From Streptomyces asoensis (GTDB lineage Bacteria; Actinomycetota; Actinomycetes; Streptomycetales; Streptomycetaceae), in NCBI RefSeq assembly GCF_013085465.1, contig NZ_CP049838.1:3968001-4032000 (forward strand): a stretch of 64,000 nucleotides of DNA, given 5' to 3'. The position numbers and the translations under genes are program-made. The number at the start of each line of letters is the position of its first letter. Positions within the stretch are counted from its first letter, which is position 1. Shown piece after piece: positions 32,402 to 40,565 of the stretch. The notes beneath the pieces are model-generated. The model was not told the origin of the DNA, made no database searches, and saw only the letters and a program-made list of their open reading frames with translations.

Positions 32402-32756
32402 ACTGTTCGCCCCCTCGAACCCTCCCCCGCCCTTTCTCCACAGGTTTGAGAAAGGGCTGTCAGAACTCTCGACAACACCACGAACCGCACCCGATGCTTC
32501 GTGACGCACTGAGCACTGACGCACGAACGCAATGAGCACGGGCGCACGGACCCGCAAGGGCACGGGCGCACAGACCCACGGACCCACGGGCCCACGAACG
32601 CACGAACGCGCCGAGAACAGACGCACTGAGAACAGACACACAGACGCACTGACGCACGCACCGGTGCACTGCCGCACACACCCCCGTGCACCGACGCATC
32701 CGACGACGCCGGTTGGGACGACCGGCGGTCGATCGCTGTCACGAAGCGGAGAAGTC
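32402..32756. repeat. Intergenic low-complexity ACGCAC-rich DNA
   Basis: Between the divergent class E sortase and GH30 genes there is a 355-bp gap. From about 32515 to 32700 it is built of degenerate ACGCAC, ACCCACGG and AGAACAGACGCACTG units with strong purine/pyrimidine bias (plus strand rich in A, C and G, poor in T). ORFs can be drawn through it on both strands but are low complexity. No other gene is seen; both flanking promoters must be near the ends. Confidence 0.7.
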
Positions 32757-34232
32757 ATGATCCGACGCAGAACACTGCTGGCGGCCACGGGCGGCGCGCT
32801 CTTCGGAAGCGCCCTCGCGACGGGCACCGCCCACGCCGACGCGACGATTTCGGTCAACCCGTCGACGACGTACGGAACCTGGGAGGGCTGGGGCACCTCC
32901 CTCGCCTGGTGGGCGAACGTGTTCGGCGCCCGGGACGACTTCGCCGACATCTTCTTCACGACCAAATCGGTGTCCTACAACGGCAAGACCCTCCCCGGTC
33001 TCGGCCTCAACATCGCCCGCTACAACCTGGGCGCGTGCAGCTGGAACACGGTCAGCGGCTCGAGCATGGTGGCGTCCGCCAACATCCCCGCGTTCAAGCA
33101 GATCGAGGGCTACTGGCAGGACTGGAACAACGAGGACCCCGCCTCCTCGGCCTGGGACTGGACGGCGGACGCGGCACAGCGCGCGATGCTGGTGAAGGCG
33201 ACGGCGCGGGGCGCCACGACGGAGCTGTTCGCCAACTCCCCGATGTGGTGGATGTGCTCGAACCACAACCCGTCCGGCGCCTCGGGCGGCGGCAACAACC
33301 TCCAGACCTGGAACTACCGCCAGCACGCCTCCCACCTGGCGGCGGTCGCGCTGTACGCGAAGTCGAACTGGGGCGTGAACTTCGCGACCGTCGACCCCTT
33401 CAACGAGCCGTCGTCGTCCTGGTGGACGGCGACCGGCACGCAGGAGGGCTGCCATATGGACGCGACCGTGCAGTCGGCCGTACTCCCCTACATGCGCAGC
33501 GAGTTGGACAAGCGTGGTCTGACGGCGACGAAGATCTCGGCGTCGGACGAGACGAGCTACGACCTCGCCCGCACCACGTGGAACTCCTTCTCCTCGACGA
33601 CGAAGGGGTACGTGAACCGGGTCAACGTGCACGGCTACCAGGGCTCGGGCGGCCGCCGAGACCTGCTCTACACCGACGTGGTGACGACGGCCGGCAAGGC
33701 GTTGTGGAACTCGGAGACGGGCGACAACGACGGCACCGGCCTGTCGATGGCGAGCAACCTGCTCTACGACTTCCGCTGGCTGCACCCGACGGCCTGGGTC
33801 TACTGGCAGGTCATGGACCCGTCGACGAACTGGGCGATGATCGCGTACGACGCGAGCACGCTGGCGGCGGGCGCGGTCACGACGAAGTACTACGTGATGG
33901 CCCAGTTCAGCCGGCACATCCGCCCCGGCATGACGATCCTCGACACGGGCGTGAGCTACGCGGCGGCGGCGATCGACAAGACGGCGAAGCGCCTGGTGAT
34001 CGTCGCGGCGAACACCTCGTCCTCCGCCCAGACCCTGACCTTCGACCTCTCCCGCTTCACGACGGTGACGGGCGGCTCGTCGGGCCTGGTCCCCCGCTGG
34101 AACACCGTGACGAGCGGCTCGGGCGACCTCTACACGGCCCGCTCGGACACCTACCTCAGCGGCAAGACGATCAGCGTGCCGTTCGCGGCGGGCGCGGTGC
34201 AGACCCTTCAGGTGGACGGGGTGACGATCTAG
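32757..34232 (+). CDS. GH30-family endo-beta-1,6-galactanase-like glycosidase
   Basis: A 491-residue secreted enzyme. The N-terminus MIRRRTLLAATGG ... AHA is a Tat-like signal. The (beta/alpha)8 domain starts YGTWEGWGTSLAWWAN; the acid/base Glu is in DPFNEPSSSWW and the nucleophile Glu in LWNSETGDNDG. A beta-sandwich C-terminal domain follows. Sequence pattern fits GH30 galactanases acting on arabinogalactan side chains, but the substrate is not proved. The start at 32757 follows CGGAGAAGTC. Confidence 0.83.
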   Translation: MIRRRTLLAATGGALFGSALATGTAHADATISVNPSTTYGTWEGWGTSLAWWANVFGARDDFADIFFTTKSVSYNGKTLPGLGLNIARYNLGACSWNTVSGSSMVASANIPAFKQIEGYWQDWNNEDPASSAWDWTADAAQRAMLVKATARGATTELFANSPMWWMCSNHNPSGASGGGNNLQTWNYRQHASHLAAVALYAKSNWGVNFATVDPFNEPSSSWWTATGTQEGCHMDATVQSAVLPYMRSELDKRGLTATKISASDETSYDLARTTWNSFSSTTKGYVNRVNVHGYQGSGGRRDLLYTDVVTTAGKALWNSETGDNDGTGLSMASNLLYDFRWLHPTAWVYWQVMDPSTNWAMIAYDASTLAAGAVTTKYYVMAQFSRHIRPGMTILDTGVSYAAAAIDKTAKRLVIVAANTSSSAQTLTFDLSRFTTVTGGSSGLVPRWNTVTSGSGDLYTARSDTYLSGKTISVPFAAGAVQTLQVDGVTI

Positions 34233-34308
34233 GGAGCGCGAGCCGGGGGTCGGCCCCTGGCCTGCACCTATCTCCTTTTTGTCAGCGGCGGGCAGTACGG
34301 TGTCGTGC

Positions 34309-35337
34309 ATGCGCCCCGACACGCCTGCCGAGAACGTCGACCACACCGCCGAAGCGGCACGCCTGGAGCGGACCGCCGGCCTGTATCCCGAGGACGCGGA
34401 AGCCCTGCTGTTGCAGGCCGCGGCCCACCTGGAACTGGCCGGCGACCGCCCCGCCGCGACGACCTTGTACGACCGTCTCCTGTCCTCCTCCGAGGGTCCG
34501 GAGAACCTGGACGCCCCCCACCTGGTCCGCGCCCTGAAGGCCGCCAACCTGTGGGAGTACGGCCACGAGGCCGAGGCCCGAGCCATCATCGACGGCATCC
34601 GGGCCGCGGCCCCCCGCGACCCGGCCCCCTGGGTGATCGTCGCGGAGTCGCTGGAAGCCCACGACGAGCTGGAGGCGGCGCAGAAGACGTTCACGGAGGG
34701 GGCGACCCTGCTCCTGGCGGACGTGCCGGAACCCCCGCACGCCGCCCACCCGCTGCTCTTCGGCCGCCACCGGGTACGCCGGATGCTGGGCGCGGCCCAC
34801 GACGAGTGGGACCTGCTGGCGGACACCCTCCACTCGCTGCCCGTCTCCCTGGACGAGCTCCACGACCCCAAGCGCGTCTGGTCCCTGGGCTCGGACAACC
34901 CGGCGGAACTGGAGGCGGAGATCTCCCGCCTCCGCGCGGAGCTCGGCGCGTACCGGGAGGAGCTGTCCCGCCCGTTCCCGGTGGCCGTCCTCCACTGGCC
35001 GGCGAGCGAACTGGCGGAACTCGTCGCCGCGTACCCGTCCTTGGCGGAGGAGTACCCGTCTCACGAGGAGCACCTGGCAGGCATAGAGGCGTCCCTCACC
35101 GAACTGGCCGCCTCGGGCACGGCCAACCTCGGCATCGTGACGGGCACGGTGCCGTCCTACGAGGCCTTCGCAGCCTCGGAGGGCACGTCCCCGTCCGACA
35201 CGGACCTGCTCCCGCAGTACGCAACGACACTGGCGGCGCGGGGGCGGGCAGCGGGGTGGCCGCCGGAGCGGGGGGCTGGGTGTTGGTGCGGGTCGGGGGC
35301 GGCTTATGAGGAGTGCCACAGGGGAGCCGCCCTATAG
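34309..35337 (+). CDS. SEC-C metal-binding motif protein with TPR-like repeats
   Basis: A 342-residue cytoplasmic protein. The N-terminal two-thirds are helical with TPR-like spacing (AARLERTAGLYPEDAEALLLQAAAHLE onward). The C-terminus ends in CWCGSGAAYEECH, a SEC-C zinc motif. Such proteins are common and of unknown role. The ATG at 34309 lies 20-30 bp after a T-rich stretch and lacks a strong ribosome site, so it may be read from a near-leaderless transcript. It marks the left edge of the ordinary chromosome before the defence island. Confidence 0.75.
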   Translation: MRPDTPAENVDHTAEAARLERTAGLYPEDAEALLLQAAAHLELAGDRPAATTLYDRLLSSSEGPENLDAPHLVRALKAANLWEYGHEAEARAIIDGIRAAAPRDPAPWVIVAESLEAHDELEAAQKTFTEGATLLLADVPEPPHAAHPLLFGRHRVRRMLGAAHDEWDLLADTLHSLPVSLDELHDPKRVWSLGSDNPAELEAEISRLRAELGAYREELSRPFPVAVLHWPASELAELVAAYPSLAEEYPSHEEHLAGIEASLTELAASGTANLGIVTGTVPSYEAFAASEGTSPSDTDLLPQYATTLAARGRAAGWPPERGAGCWCGSGAAYEECHRGAAL

Positions 35338-35530
35338 CCAGGCGACAGCAGGGCCGTGGACACGTTCCGTGACCCCGAAATCGGCCTGGGCGGCTTCTGA
35401 CCCTCAAGGGAAGATCACCAGCACCACGTTTCCCATCATCTACGTCGAGGTCCTGGTGCAGGACTGAGCTAGGGGTTGATCGCGCCCGTCAAGCCGGAAG
35501 TCCGATCTACGGAGGTGAAGCTCGGTAAGA

Positions 35531-35548
35531 CTTGAGCAACGCCTCAAG
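35531..35548. promoter_or_regulatory. Inverted repeat upstream of the vsr/methylase unit
   Basis: CTTGAG, six bases, CTCAAG, perfectly symmetric, 20 bp before the first start of the left defence unit. The rest of the 231-bp gap (35338-35568) shows no gene. It may be an operator; no regulator is assigned. Confidence 0.45.
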
Positions 35549-35568
35549 CGCGCCGGCAGAATGGTTTC

Positions 35569-35850
35569 GTGTCCGGTGCCGTTCCGTCCTCCCACTCTGT
35601 CTCCGCCCGCATGAGCCGCCAAGGCTCCCGCGATACGGCCCCAGAGGTCACCGTCCGACGTCTGCTACATGGCTCCGGCCTTAGCTACCGGGTCAACGTG
35701 CCTGTTCCTGGCATGCCCCGTCGAACCACCAACATCGTCTTCAGCACAGCCAGGATCGCGATCTTCCGGGACGATTGCTTCTGGTACGGCCGCCCGAACA
35801 CGCAACGCACTCGAGTGACGACAGACGTTCGTGAGGCCCAACGACCGTGA
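35569..35850 (+). pseudogene. Decayed Vsr endonuclease copy
   Basis: A 93-residue frame from a GTG that aligns with the first half of the next gene: both have SARMSRQxSxDT, RxLLHxxGLxYRV and PVPGMPRR. The Vsr core is damaged: GCFWHGC is DDCFWYGR here, so the His and Cys of the metal/zinc sites are gone, and the C-terminal third is missing. Its stop overlaps the GTG of the intact vsr by GTGA, so it is still translated ahead of it and may serve only as a leader cistron. A tandem duplication followed by decay is the simple explanation. Confidence 0.8.
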
Positions 35851-36290
35851 ACAGCGTGATGCCCTCCTCTTCCGGTGTCTCAGCCCGCATGAGCAGACAG
35901 GTGAGCAAGGACACGGGAGCCGAGCTGGCCGTGCGCCAGCTGCTGCACGCGGCGGGGCTGCGTTATCGCGTGGAGTACCCCGTTCCGGGCATGCCCCGCC
36001 GCCGGATCGACATTGCTTTCACCGGAGCCAAGATCGCGGTCCTCATCGACGGCTGCTTCTGGCACGGCTGCCCGCAGCACGCCACTTACCCGAAGGCCAA
36101 CGCGGAGTGGTGGCGACAGAAGCTGGACCGGAACATGGCCCGCGATCGGGAGACGACGGAGCATCTGATCGCGGAAGGCTGGACAGTGCTGCGGTTCTGG
36201 GAGCACGAGGCTCCGGAGGAAGTGGCCGTGCGGGTGGGGGCAGCCGTGGAGCGGCGTCAGACGGAACGGACCAGGGGGAGAAGAGAATGA
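35847..36290 (+). CDS. vsr: Vsr-family DNA mismatch endonuclease
   Basis: A 147-residue endonuclease of usual Vsr length. The active-site Asp region is RRRIDIAFTGAKIAVLIDGCFWHGCP, followed by YPKANAEWWRQKLDRNMARDRE and the C-terminal GWTVLRFWEHEAP. In E. coli Vsr nicks at T:G mismatches arising from 5mC deamination. In Vsr-linked restriction systems the same fold acts as the cleaving subunit. It is coupled upstream to the decayed copy (GTGA) and downstream to a methyltransferase (ATGA at 36287), so it belongs to a methylation-based system. Confidence 0.9.
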   Translation: MNSVMPSSSGVSARMSRQVSKDTGAELAVRQLLHAAGLRYRVEYPVPGMPRRRIDIAFTGAKIAVLIDGCFWHGCPQHATYPKANAEWWRQKLDRNMARDRETTEHLIAEGWTVLRFWEHEAPEEVAVRVGAAVERRQTERTRGRRE

Positions 36291-37282
36291 GTGGGCTGAC
36301 CTTCGTGGATGTGTGCTCCGGGGCGGGTGGGCTCGCCCTCGGACTGGAGCAGGCGGGGTTCGAGCCGCGCCTGCTGCTGGACGACGACGAGGCCGCCGTC
36401 AGGACCCTGCGGATCAACCGGCCGCAGTGGAACGTGCTTCACACCGACCTGCTCGACTTCGACCCTGCCGAGCACCGTGTGAGCCACGACGTGGATCTCC
36501 TCTCGGCCGGCCTGCCACGAGTGAAGTCGAGTGCGACCGTCCGGCGGGCGGATTCGGGTGTGGAGGAGCGGCTGTTGGAGGCCACGGTCTATCTCGTCCA
36601 TGCGATCAGACCTCGGGCGGTACTCATCGAGAACGTTCCCGGGCTCGCTCACGCGGACGAGTACCAGCAGTTTCGTGACTTCGCCCGGGCCGAACTGACC
36701 CACCTGGGATACGAGTTCAGTTGGTTCGTCATGAACGCCGTCGACTTCGGCGTACCGCAGAGCCGTAAGCAGGGCGTTCTGGTAGCCGTGGAGCGGCAGC
36801 GTGCCAAGCCCTTCCGGCCGCCGACAGCAACCGTACAGCGGCCGACGACGGTCGGTTCCGCCTTGGGGCCGTCCATGGCCTCACGCGGTTGGCAGGACGC
36901 CGCCCGTTGGGCCGCGCAGGCCGATCGACCGGCTCCGACGCTGGTCGGCGGCTCGAAGAATCGGGGCGGCGCCGACCTGGGGCCGACGGGAGCCAAGCGG
37001 ACATGGGCGACCATGGGCGTCAACGGTCACACCGTGAGCGACGAGATCCCCGGTCCGGACTTCGTGTGGAATCCCGAACTCGGCAGGGACAACATGGTGA
37101 AAATCACGGCTGCGCAGGCGGCGCTGTTGCAGGGCTTTCCTGAATCATGGGAGATCACCGGGCTGAAGACCGCCCGGTACCGCCAGATCGGGCACGCGAC
37201 GCCGCCGCCCGTCGGAAATGCCCTGGGCCAGGCCATCGCCGAGGCACTGGATGCGGATCCGACGATCTTCATTGCCGGCTAG
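36287..37282 (+). CDS. C5-cytosine methyltransferase homolog lacking the catalytic Pro-Cys motif
   Basis: 331 residues. Motif I (FVDVCSGAGGLALGLEQAGF), motif VI (LIENVPGL), motif VIII-like (PQSRKQGV) and motif X (GNALGQAIAEAL) are all present, so the fold and AdoMet pocket are intact. Motif IV should read GGPPCQ; here it is SAGLPRVKSS, with no Cys for the covalent attack on cytosine. By the established mechanism it should not methylate C5 by itself. It may be a partner of the active enzyme at 37294, a target-sensing subunit, or a decayed enzyme; the full-length clean frame argues against decay. ATGA overlap with vsr. Confidence 0.82.
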   Translation: MSGLTFVDVCSGAGGLALGLEQAGFEPRLLLDDDEAAVRTLRINRPQWNVLHTDLLDFDPAEHRVSHDVDLLSAGLPRVKSSATVRRADSGVEERLLEATVYLVHAIRPRAVLIENVPGLAHADEYQQFRDFARAELTHLGYEFSWFVMNAVDFGVPQSRKQGVLVAVERQRAKPFRPPTATVQRPTTVGSALGPSMASRGWQDAARWAAQADRPAPTLVGGSKNRGGADLGPTGAKRTWATMGVNGHTVSDEIPGPDFVWNPELGRDNMVKITAAQAALLQGFPESWEITGLKTARYRQIGHATPPPVGNALGQAIAEALDADPTIFIAG

Positions 37283-37293
37283 ACTTCCGCCAC

Positions 37294-38670
37294 ATGACCA
37301 GCACGGCGTCTCACCAGTCCATCCTCGACAAGCCCTTTGTCCTGGATCTATTCGCAGGTCCCGGCGGGCTGGATGTCGCAGGCCGCGTGCTCGACATCCC
37401 GAGTCTCGGCATCGAATGGGACAGGAGCGCGTGTCTCACGCGATACGCAGCAGGGCTGGACACCCTCCACGCCGATGTGAGCGCGGTACGCAGGGACGCC
37501 TTCGAGTCACTGCCACCAGAGATCAACGTGCTCGCCGGTGGCCCACCCTGTCAGACGTACTCGGTGGCGGGGCACGGCTCCGGGCGGAACGCACTGGACG
37601 AGGTCAAGAAGTACATCGAGCGTCTGATGAAGGGCGACTCCGACCAAGCGATCGACGAGGATCTGAAGACGTTCAGCGACGATCCGCGCACGGCGATGGT
37701 CCTCGAGCCTCTGCGGTACGCCATCCAGGCGACGAGGAGCCCCAACCGGGACAGGCGCCCCTACGACGTCATCGTCTTGGAACAAGTCCCCGCCGTCGAG
37801 GCGCTCTGGCACCACTACGCCAAGGTGCTGAAGGAGATCGGACTGCCCGACGGAACCAAGTACGAGGTCGTCGTCGATGTCCTCGACACCGAGACGTACG
37901 GGGTACCACAGACGCGGTCCCGCGCCGTGCTGATCGCACGGCGGGAAGGGCTCGGTGAGCCCTCGCTTCCCCGGGCAACTCACCTTCCCTACGTGGCGAA
38001 GGAATGGAATCGAAGGAGTGACCAGGCCACGGGTCAGGTCCTTCAGCCGCCTCTTGACGACGACATCGCAGCGGAAATCGAAGAAGGCAGGAAGACGGGC
38101 AAGGAAGCTGAGGAAGCCCCTCAACACTGGAGGTCCATGGGTGAAGTGCTCGCCGAGCCGGTGGGCACGCATCCGGGGCGTGTCACTCCCTTCCTGGTCC
38201 GCTCGAACTACGGAAGTTCAGGCAACCCAGGGCGACGTGGGGTGCGGAGCCACCAGCAGCCCGCCACCACCGTCACCGGCCGTATCTCCCGCTTCGTGGT
38301 CTTCCAACACCTCGACGAGAACATCGTCTACGAGGGCGCGCGATTCAGCATGAACGAGGCGGGGATGCTACAGAGCTTCCCGCCGGACTATCCGTGGTCC
38401 GGTACGGCACGGGCCCAGCAGGTGGGCAATGCCGTGCCGCCCCTGTTCGGTGCGCACCTGCTGAGCGCCGCGCTCGGCATTGCCGCCCCAGCCCCGGAGG
38501 TACTGAGGGAGCCGTGGCAGCCGGCCACGGAGGAAAAGCGGGCCAAGCTGCGAAGCCACGGCTGCGGGGCCACTGACGACTGCACCGCCCGGTGCCCGGT
38601 GCCCGAGGACCAGACGCCGCCCCGCTCTTCCGCTCGCCCGCGCAAGAACAAGAAGATGTCGGCACAGTAG
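37294..38670 (+). CDS. C5-cytosine DNA methyltransferase (Dcm/DrmMII-like)
   Basis: 458 residues with a complete catalytic set: motif I VLDLFAGPGGLDVAG, motif IV LAGGPPCQTYSVAG, motif VI VLEQVPAVEALW (Gln in place of the usual Asn), motif VIII PQTRSRAVLI, motif X QVGNAVPPLFG. A ~60-residue basic tail follows (ends RPRKNKK). It methylates cytosine C5 in DNA, probably as the self-marking enzyme of the island. It starts 11 bp after the Cys-less homolog. The order vsr - MTase - MTase suits a restriction system, and class 2 DISARM carries a similar enzyme, DrmMII. Confidence 0.87.
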   Translation: MTSTASHQSILDKPFVLDLFAGPGGLDVAGRVLDIPSLGIEWDRSACLTRYAAGLDTLHADVSAVRRDAFESLPPEINVLAGGPPCQTYSVAGHGSGRNALDEVKKYIERLMKGDSDQAIDEDLKTFSDDPRTAMVLEPLRYAIQATRSPNRDRRPYDVIVLEQVPAVEALWHHYAKVLKEIGLPDGTKYEVVVDVLDTETYGVPQTRSRAVLIARREGLGEPSLPRATHLPYVAKEWNRRSDQATGQVLQPPLDDDIAAEIEEGRKTGKEAEEAPQHWRSMGEVLAEPVGTHPGRVTPFLVRSNYGSSGNPGRRGVRSHQQPATTVTGRISRFVVFQHLDENIVYEGARFSMNEAGMLQSFPPDYPWSGTARAQQVGNAVPPLFGAHLLSAALGIAAPAPEVLREPWQPATEEKRAKLRSHGCGATDDCTARCPVPEDQTPPRSSARPRKNKKMSAQ

Positions 38671-38691
38671 CTCGCGAGCAATGGAGCCAGG

Positions 38692-39570
38692 TCAATCCTC
38701 GCTCTTCCTGCCTCTGACCGGCGCAGTCTCGAACAGCTCCGCGAAGTAGTCGGTGAGCGCAACCACGGACTCCTCCCGGACGGGATCCTCGTCAGGCCCG
38801 TCTGGGAGACGGCGTCGATCGACGGGTGGTGCCGATCCCGCCTCCGCGATCCAATCCCGCAAACGAGCGGGGTCCCGAGGCTCGTCCGGTGCGAGGACGT
38901 CGTAGACCAAAGTCGCTCCGGCCGCGTTGATCGCGACGCTGAGGCCGAAGATCTCTCGCCCAGTGGTGACCTGTCCACTCTTCAGGAGTCGGACCAAGGC
39001 CTGAGCGGTGGGGCGATGATCGATCAGCTCCATCCGGAGAACCGTGTGGATGAGGTCCTGGTTTCCGCAGGCCGCCTCGACCGGGTCGTAGTCCCGCCCG
39101 TTTCGGAAGAGCTCAGCCGCCCACCACAGACGGGAGAAGCACTGCCGGTCCGCGGGGCCGCGGAAGCGCTCTGCGGCAATGCGTCTTTCCGGCTTGTTGG
39201 CCGTCGGCTCCGACAGGTGCCGCCAGGCGACGTAGTCAGGGGCCACAGCCAGGGCGATGTGGTTCCACAGACGCTTGTCTGCCGCTTCTCGCCGCGTCAG
39301 ACGCAGGGTGGCGTGGAGACGTGTGGCCAGCCATGCGTCGGCCCGCGTGCGGTCCTCCCGGAACTCGTACATGGCGTCTTCCACCAGGCTGCGGACCGGC
39401 TCGACCAACCACCTGGCGTCGTCCTCCGGGAGGGGTTCGACGACCTTGGCGAGATCGATTCCGCCGTGCACCTGTTCGCCTGTGAGCAATTCCTGCGTGA
39501 GGAACGGATCGACAGCCGAGGTGGCGAGCAGCGCCAGGCGCTCGGGTACGTGGTTCGGTGCGGTGATCAC
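38692..39570 (-). CDS. Defence-linked protein, DUF6339-like
   Basis: A 292-residue, mostly helical protein. A basic/aromatic stretch (ADAWLATRLHATLRLTRREAADKRLWNHIALAVAPDYVAWR) and SRLWWAAELFRNGRDY resemble what I recall of DUF6339 proteins found with restriction genes; assignment is tentative. No catalytic motif is seen. It is the last gene of the middle unit, overlaps the upstream 331-residue gene by ATGA, and ends 21 bp from the convergent methyltransferase. Co-translation with the GHKL ATPase suggests a complex. Confidence 0.65.
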   Translation of the reverse strand: MITAPNHVPERLALLATSAVDPFLTQELLTGEQVHGGIDLAKVVEPLPEDDARWLVEPVRSLVEDAMYEFREDRTRADAWLATRLHATLRLTRREAADKRLWNHIALAVAPDYVAWRHLSEPTANKPERRIAAERFRGPADRQCFSRLWWAAELFRNGRDYDPVEAACGNQDLIHTVLRMELIDHRPTAQALVRLLKSGQVTTGREIFGLSVAINAAGATLVYDVLAPDEPRDPARLRDWIAEAGSAPPVDRRRLPDGPDEDPVREESVVALTDYFAELFETAPVRGRKSED

Positions 39571-40562
39571 GTCTCACTCTCTCGGTTCATCTGTTCCAGA
39601 CTGCGGATAGCGTAGGCAAGCGCCCTGGTGGCATCTGCACGGCGGACCGCCGCGTAGTGGATGCGGGTCTGGAGTTCCACCCAGCCCGAGTCCCCGGTGC
39701 GGCGGCGATGGACCTGCCGTAGGGCCTCCTCGACCTGCACGCCGGGAAACACATCCGGGAGCATTTCCCGCAGCACCTCGCCCTGCCAGTCGGTCGGGAA
39801 GACGGGGCCGCTGCCGGGTTCCACCTCCAAGTCACCGATGGCACCGTGGAACACCGCGGTCCAGACGTCGGTGGCCATCTGGGCGACCAAGAGGTCACGC
39901 ACCTTGCTGTCCACGCCGGAGCCGCTGCTGTCCAACAGCCCGATGACCCCCTCGACATCCGTGTTCACGAACACGGTGGGGACTCTGGCCGAGGTGTCCA
40001 CGAGCCAGGGCGCGTCCGCGTAAGCCTGCAACCACTCCCGGGAGCTCTTCCTGAACGAGGCTTTCTGCACGTCTAGTTGGAGCCCACGGACCGGGTCGTC
40101 GGAGACCGTGTCGACGATCCAGCTCCGATCGGTCTCCGCGATCGACCGTCCGTGTACTCCGTCCACCGTCCCGACGGCGTAGACGGCGAGGGAGGCCCGA
40201 CCCAAGTGATCGTCACGGAGCACCTCCAGGGGGCCCGACCAGTCACGGCCGTCCTCCGCGTCACGCGTGAGGTCCACAGAGGTGCGGACATTGGTCTCGC
40301 CGTCCGTCAGAACGGCGAGGACGCGCAGGTCGGACCAGGCCGCGTCCGGCGCGTTCGCGCCGGGCGGCAGCGTCGCCGAGAGGTCGATCGTGGCGCTCAC
40401 CCAGTCGGTGTGGCCCGCGATGCCGAGTGCGACCGTCTGCTGCTGGGTGGAGTACGCGGTGGTCTCCAGTTGGTCGCGGGTGCCGTCGGAGAGCCTGAGG
40501 GACACCGAGGTCACTCTGAGAACGACCGGCCGGTTGAGCCGCTTGTACGGGTAGATCTTCAC
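39567..40562 (-). CDS. Unrecognised defence-linked protein
   Basis: 331 residues, not recognised. The N-terminal half looks beta-rich (MKIYPYKRLNRPVVLRVTSV, LETTAYSTQQQTVALGIAGH, SATIDLSATLPPG), the C-terminal half helical (REMLPDVFPGVQVEEALRQVHRRR). A possibly informative middle is VFVNTDVEGVIGLLDSSGSGVDSKVRD. No signal peptide or membrane span. It starts 3 bp after the XRE-GHKL gene and overlaps the next by ATGA. The unbroken coupling of the three implies they are subunits of one machine. Confidence 0.7.
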   Translation of the reverse strand: MKIYPYKRLNRPVVLRVTSVSLRLSDGTRDQLETTAYSTQQQTVALGIAGHTDWVSATIDLSATLPPGANAPDAAWSDLRVLAVLTDGETNVRTSVDLTRDAEDGRDWSGPLEVLRDDHLGRASLAVYAVGTVDGVHGRSIAETDRSWIVDTVSDDPVRGLQLDVQKASFRKSSREWLQAYADAPWLVDTSARVPTVFVNTDVEGVIGLLDSSGSGVDSKVRDLLVAQMATDVWTAVFHGAIGDLEVEPGSGPVFPTDWQGEVLREMLPDVFPGVQVEEALRQVHRRRTGDSGWVELQTRIHYAAVRRADATRALAYAIRSLEQMNRESET

Positions 40563-40565
40563 TCG

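Noticed and set aside
35831..36286. Extension of the first methyltransferase upstream through vsr
   Set aside because: The frame is open by chance over the vsr gene; the ATG at 36287 with an ATGA overlap and motif I 10 residues in is the natural start.
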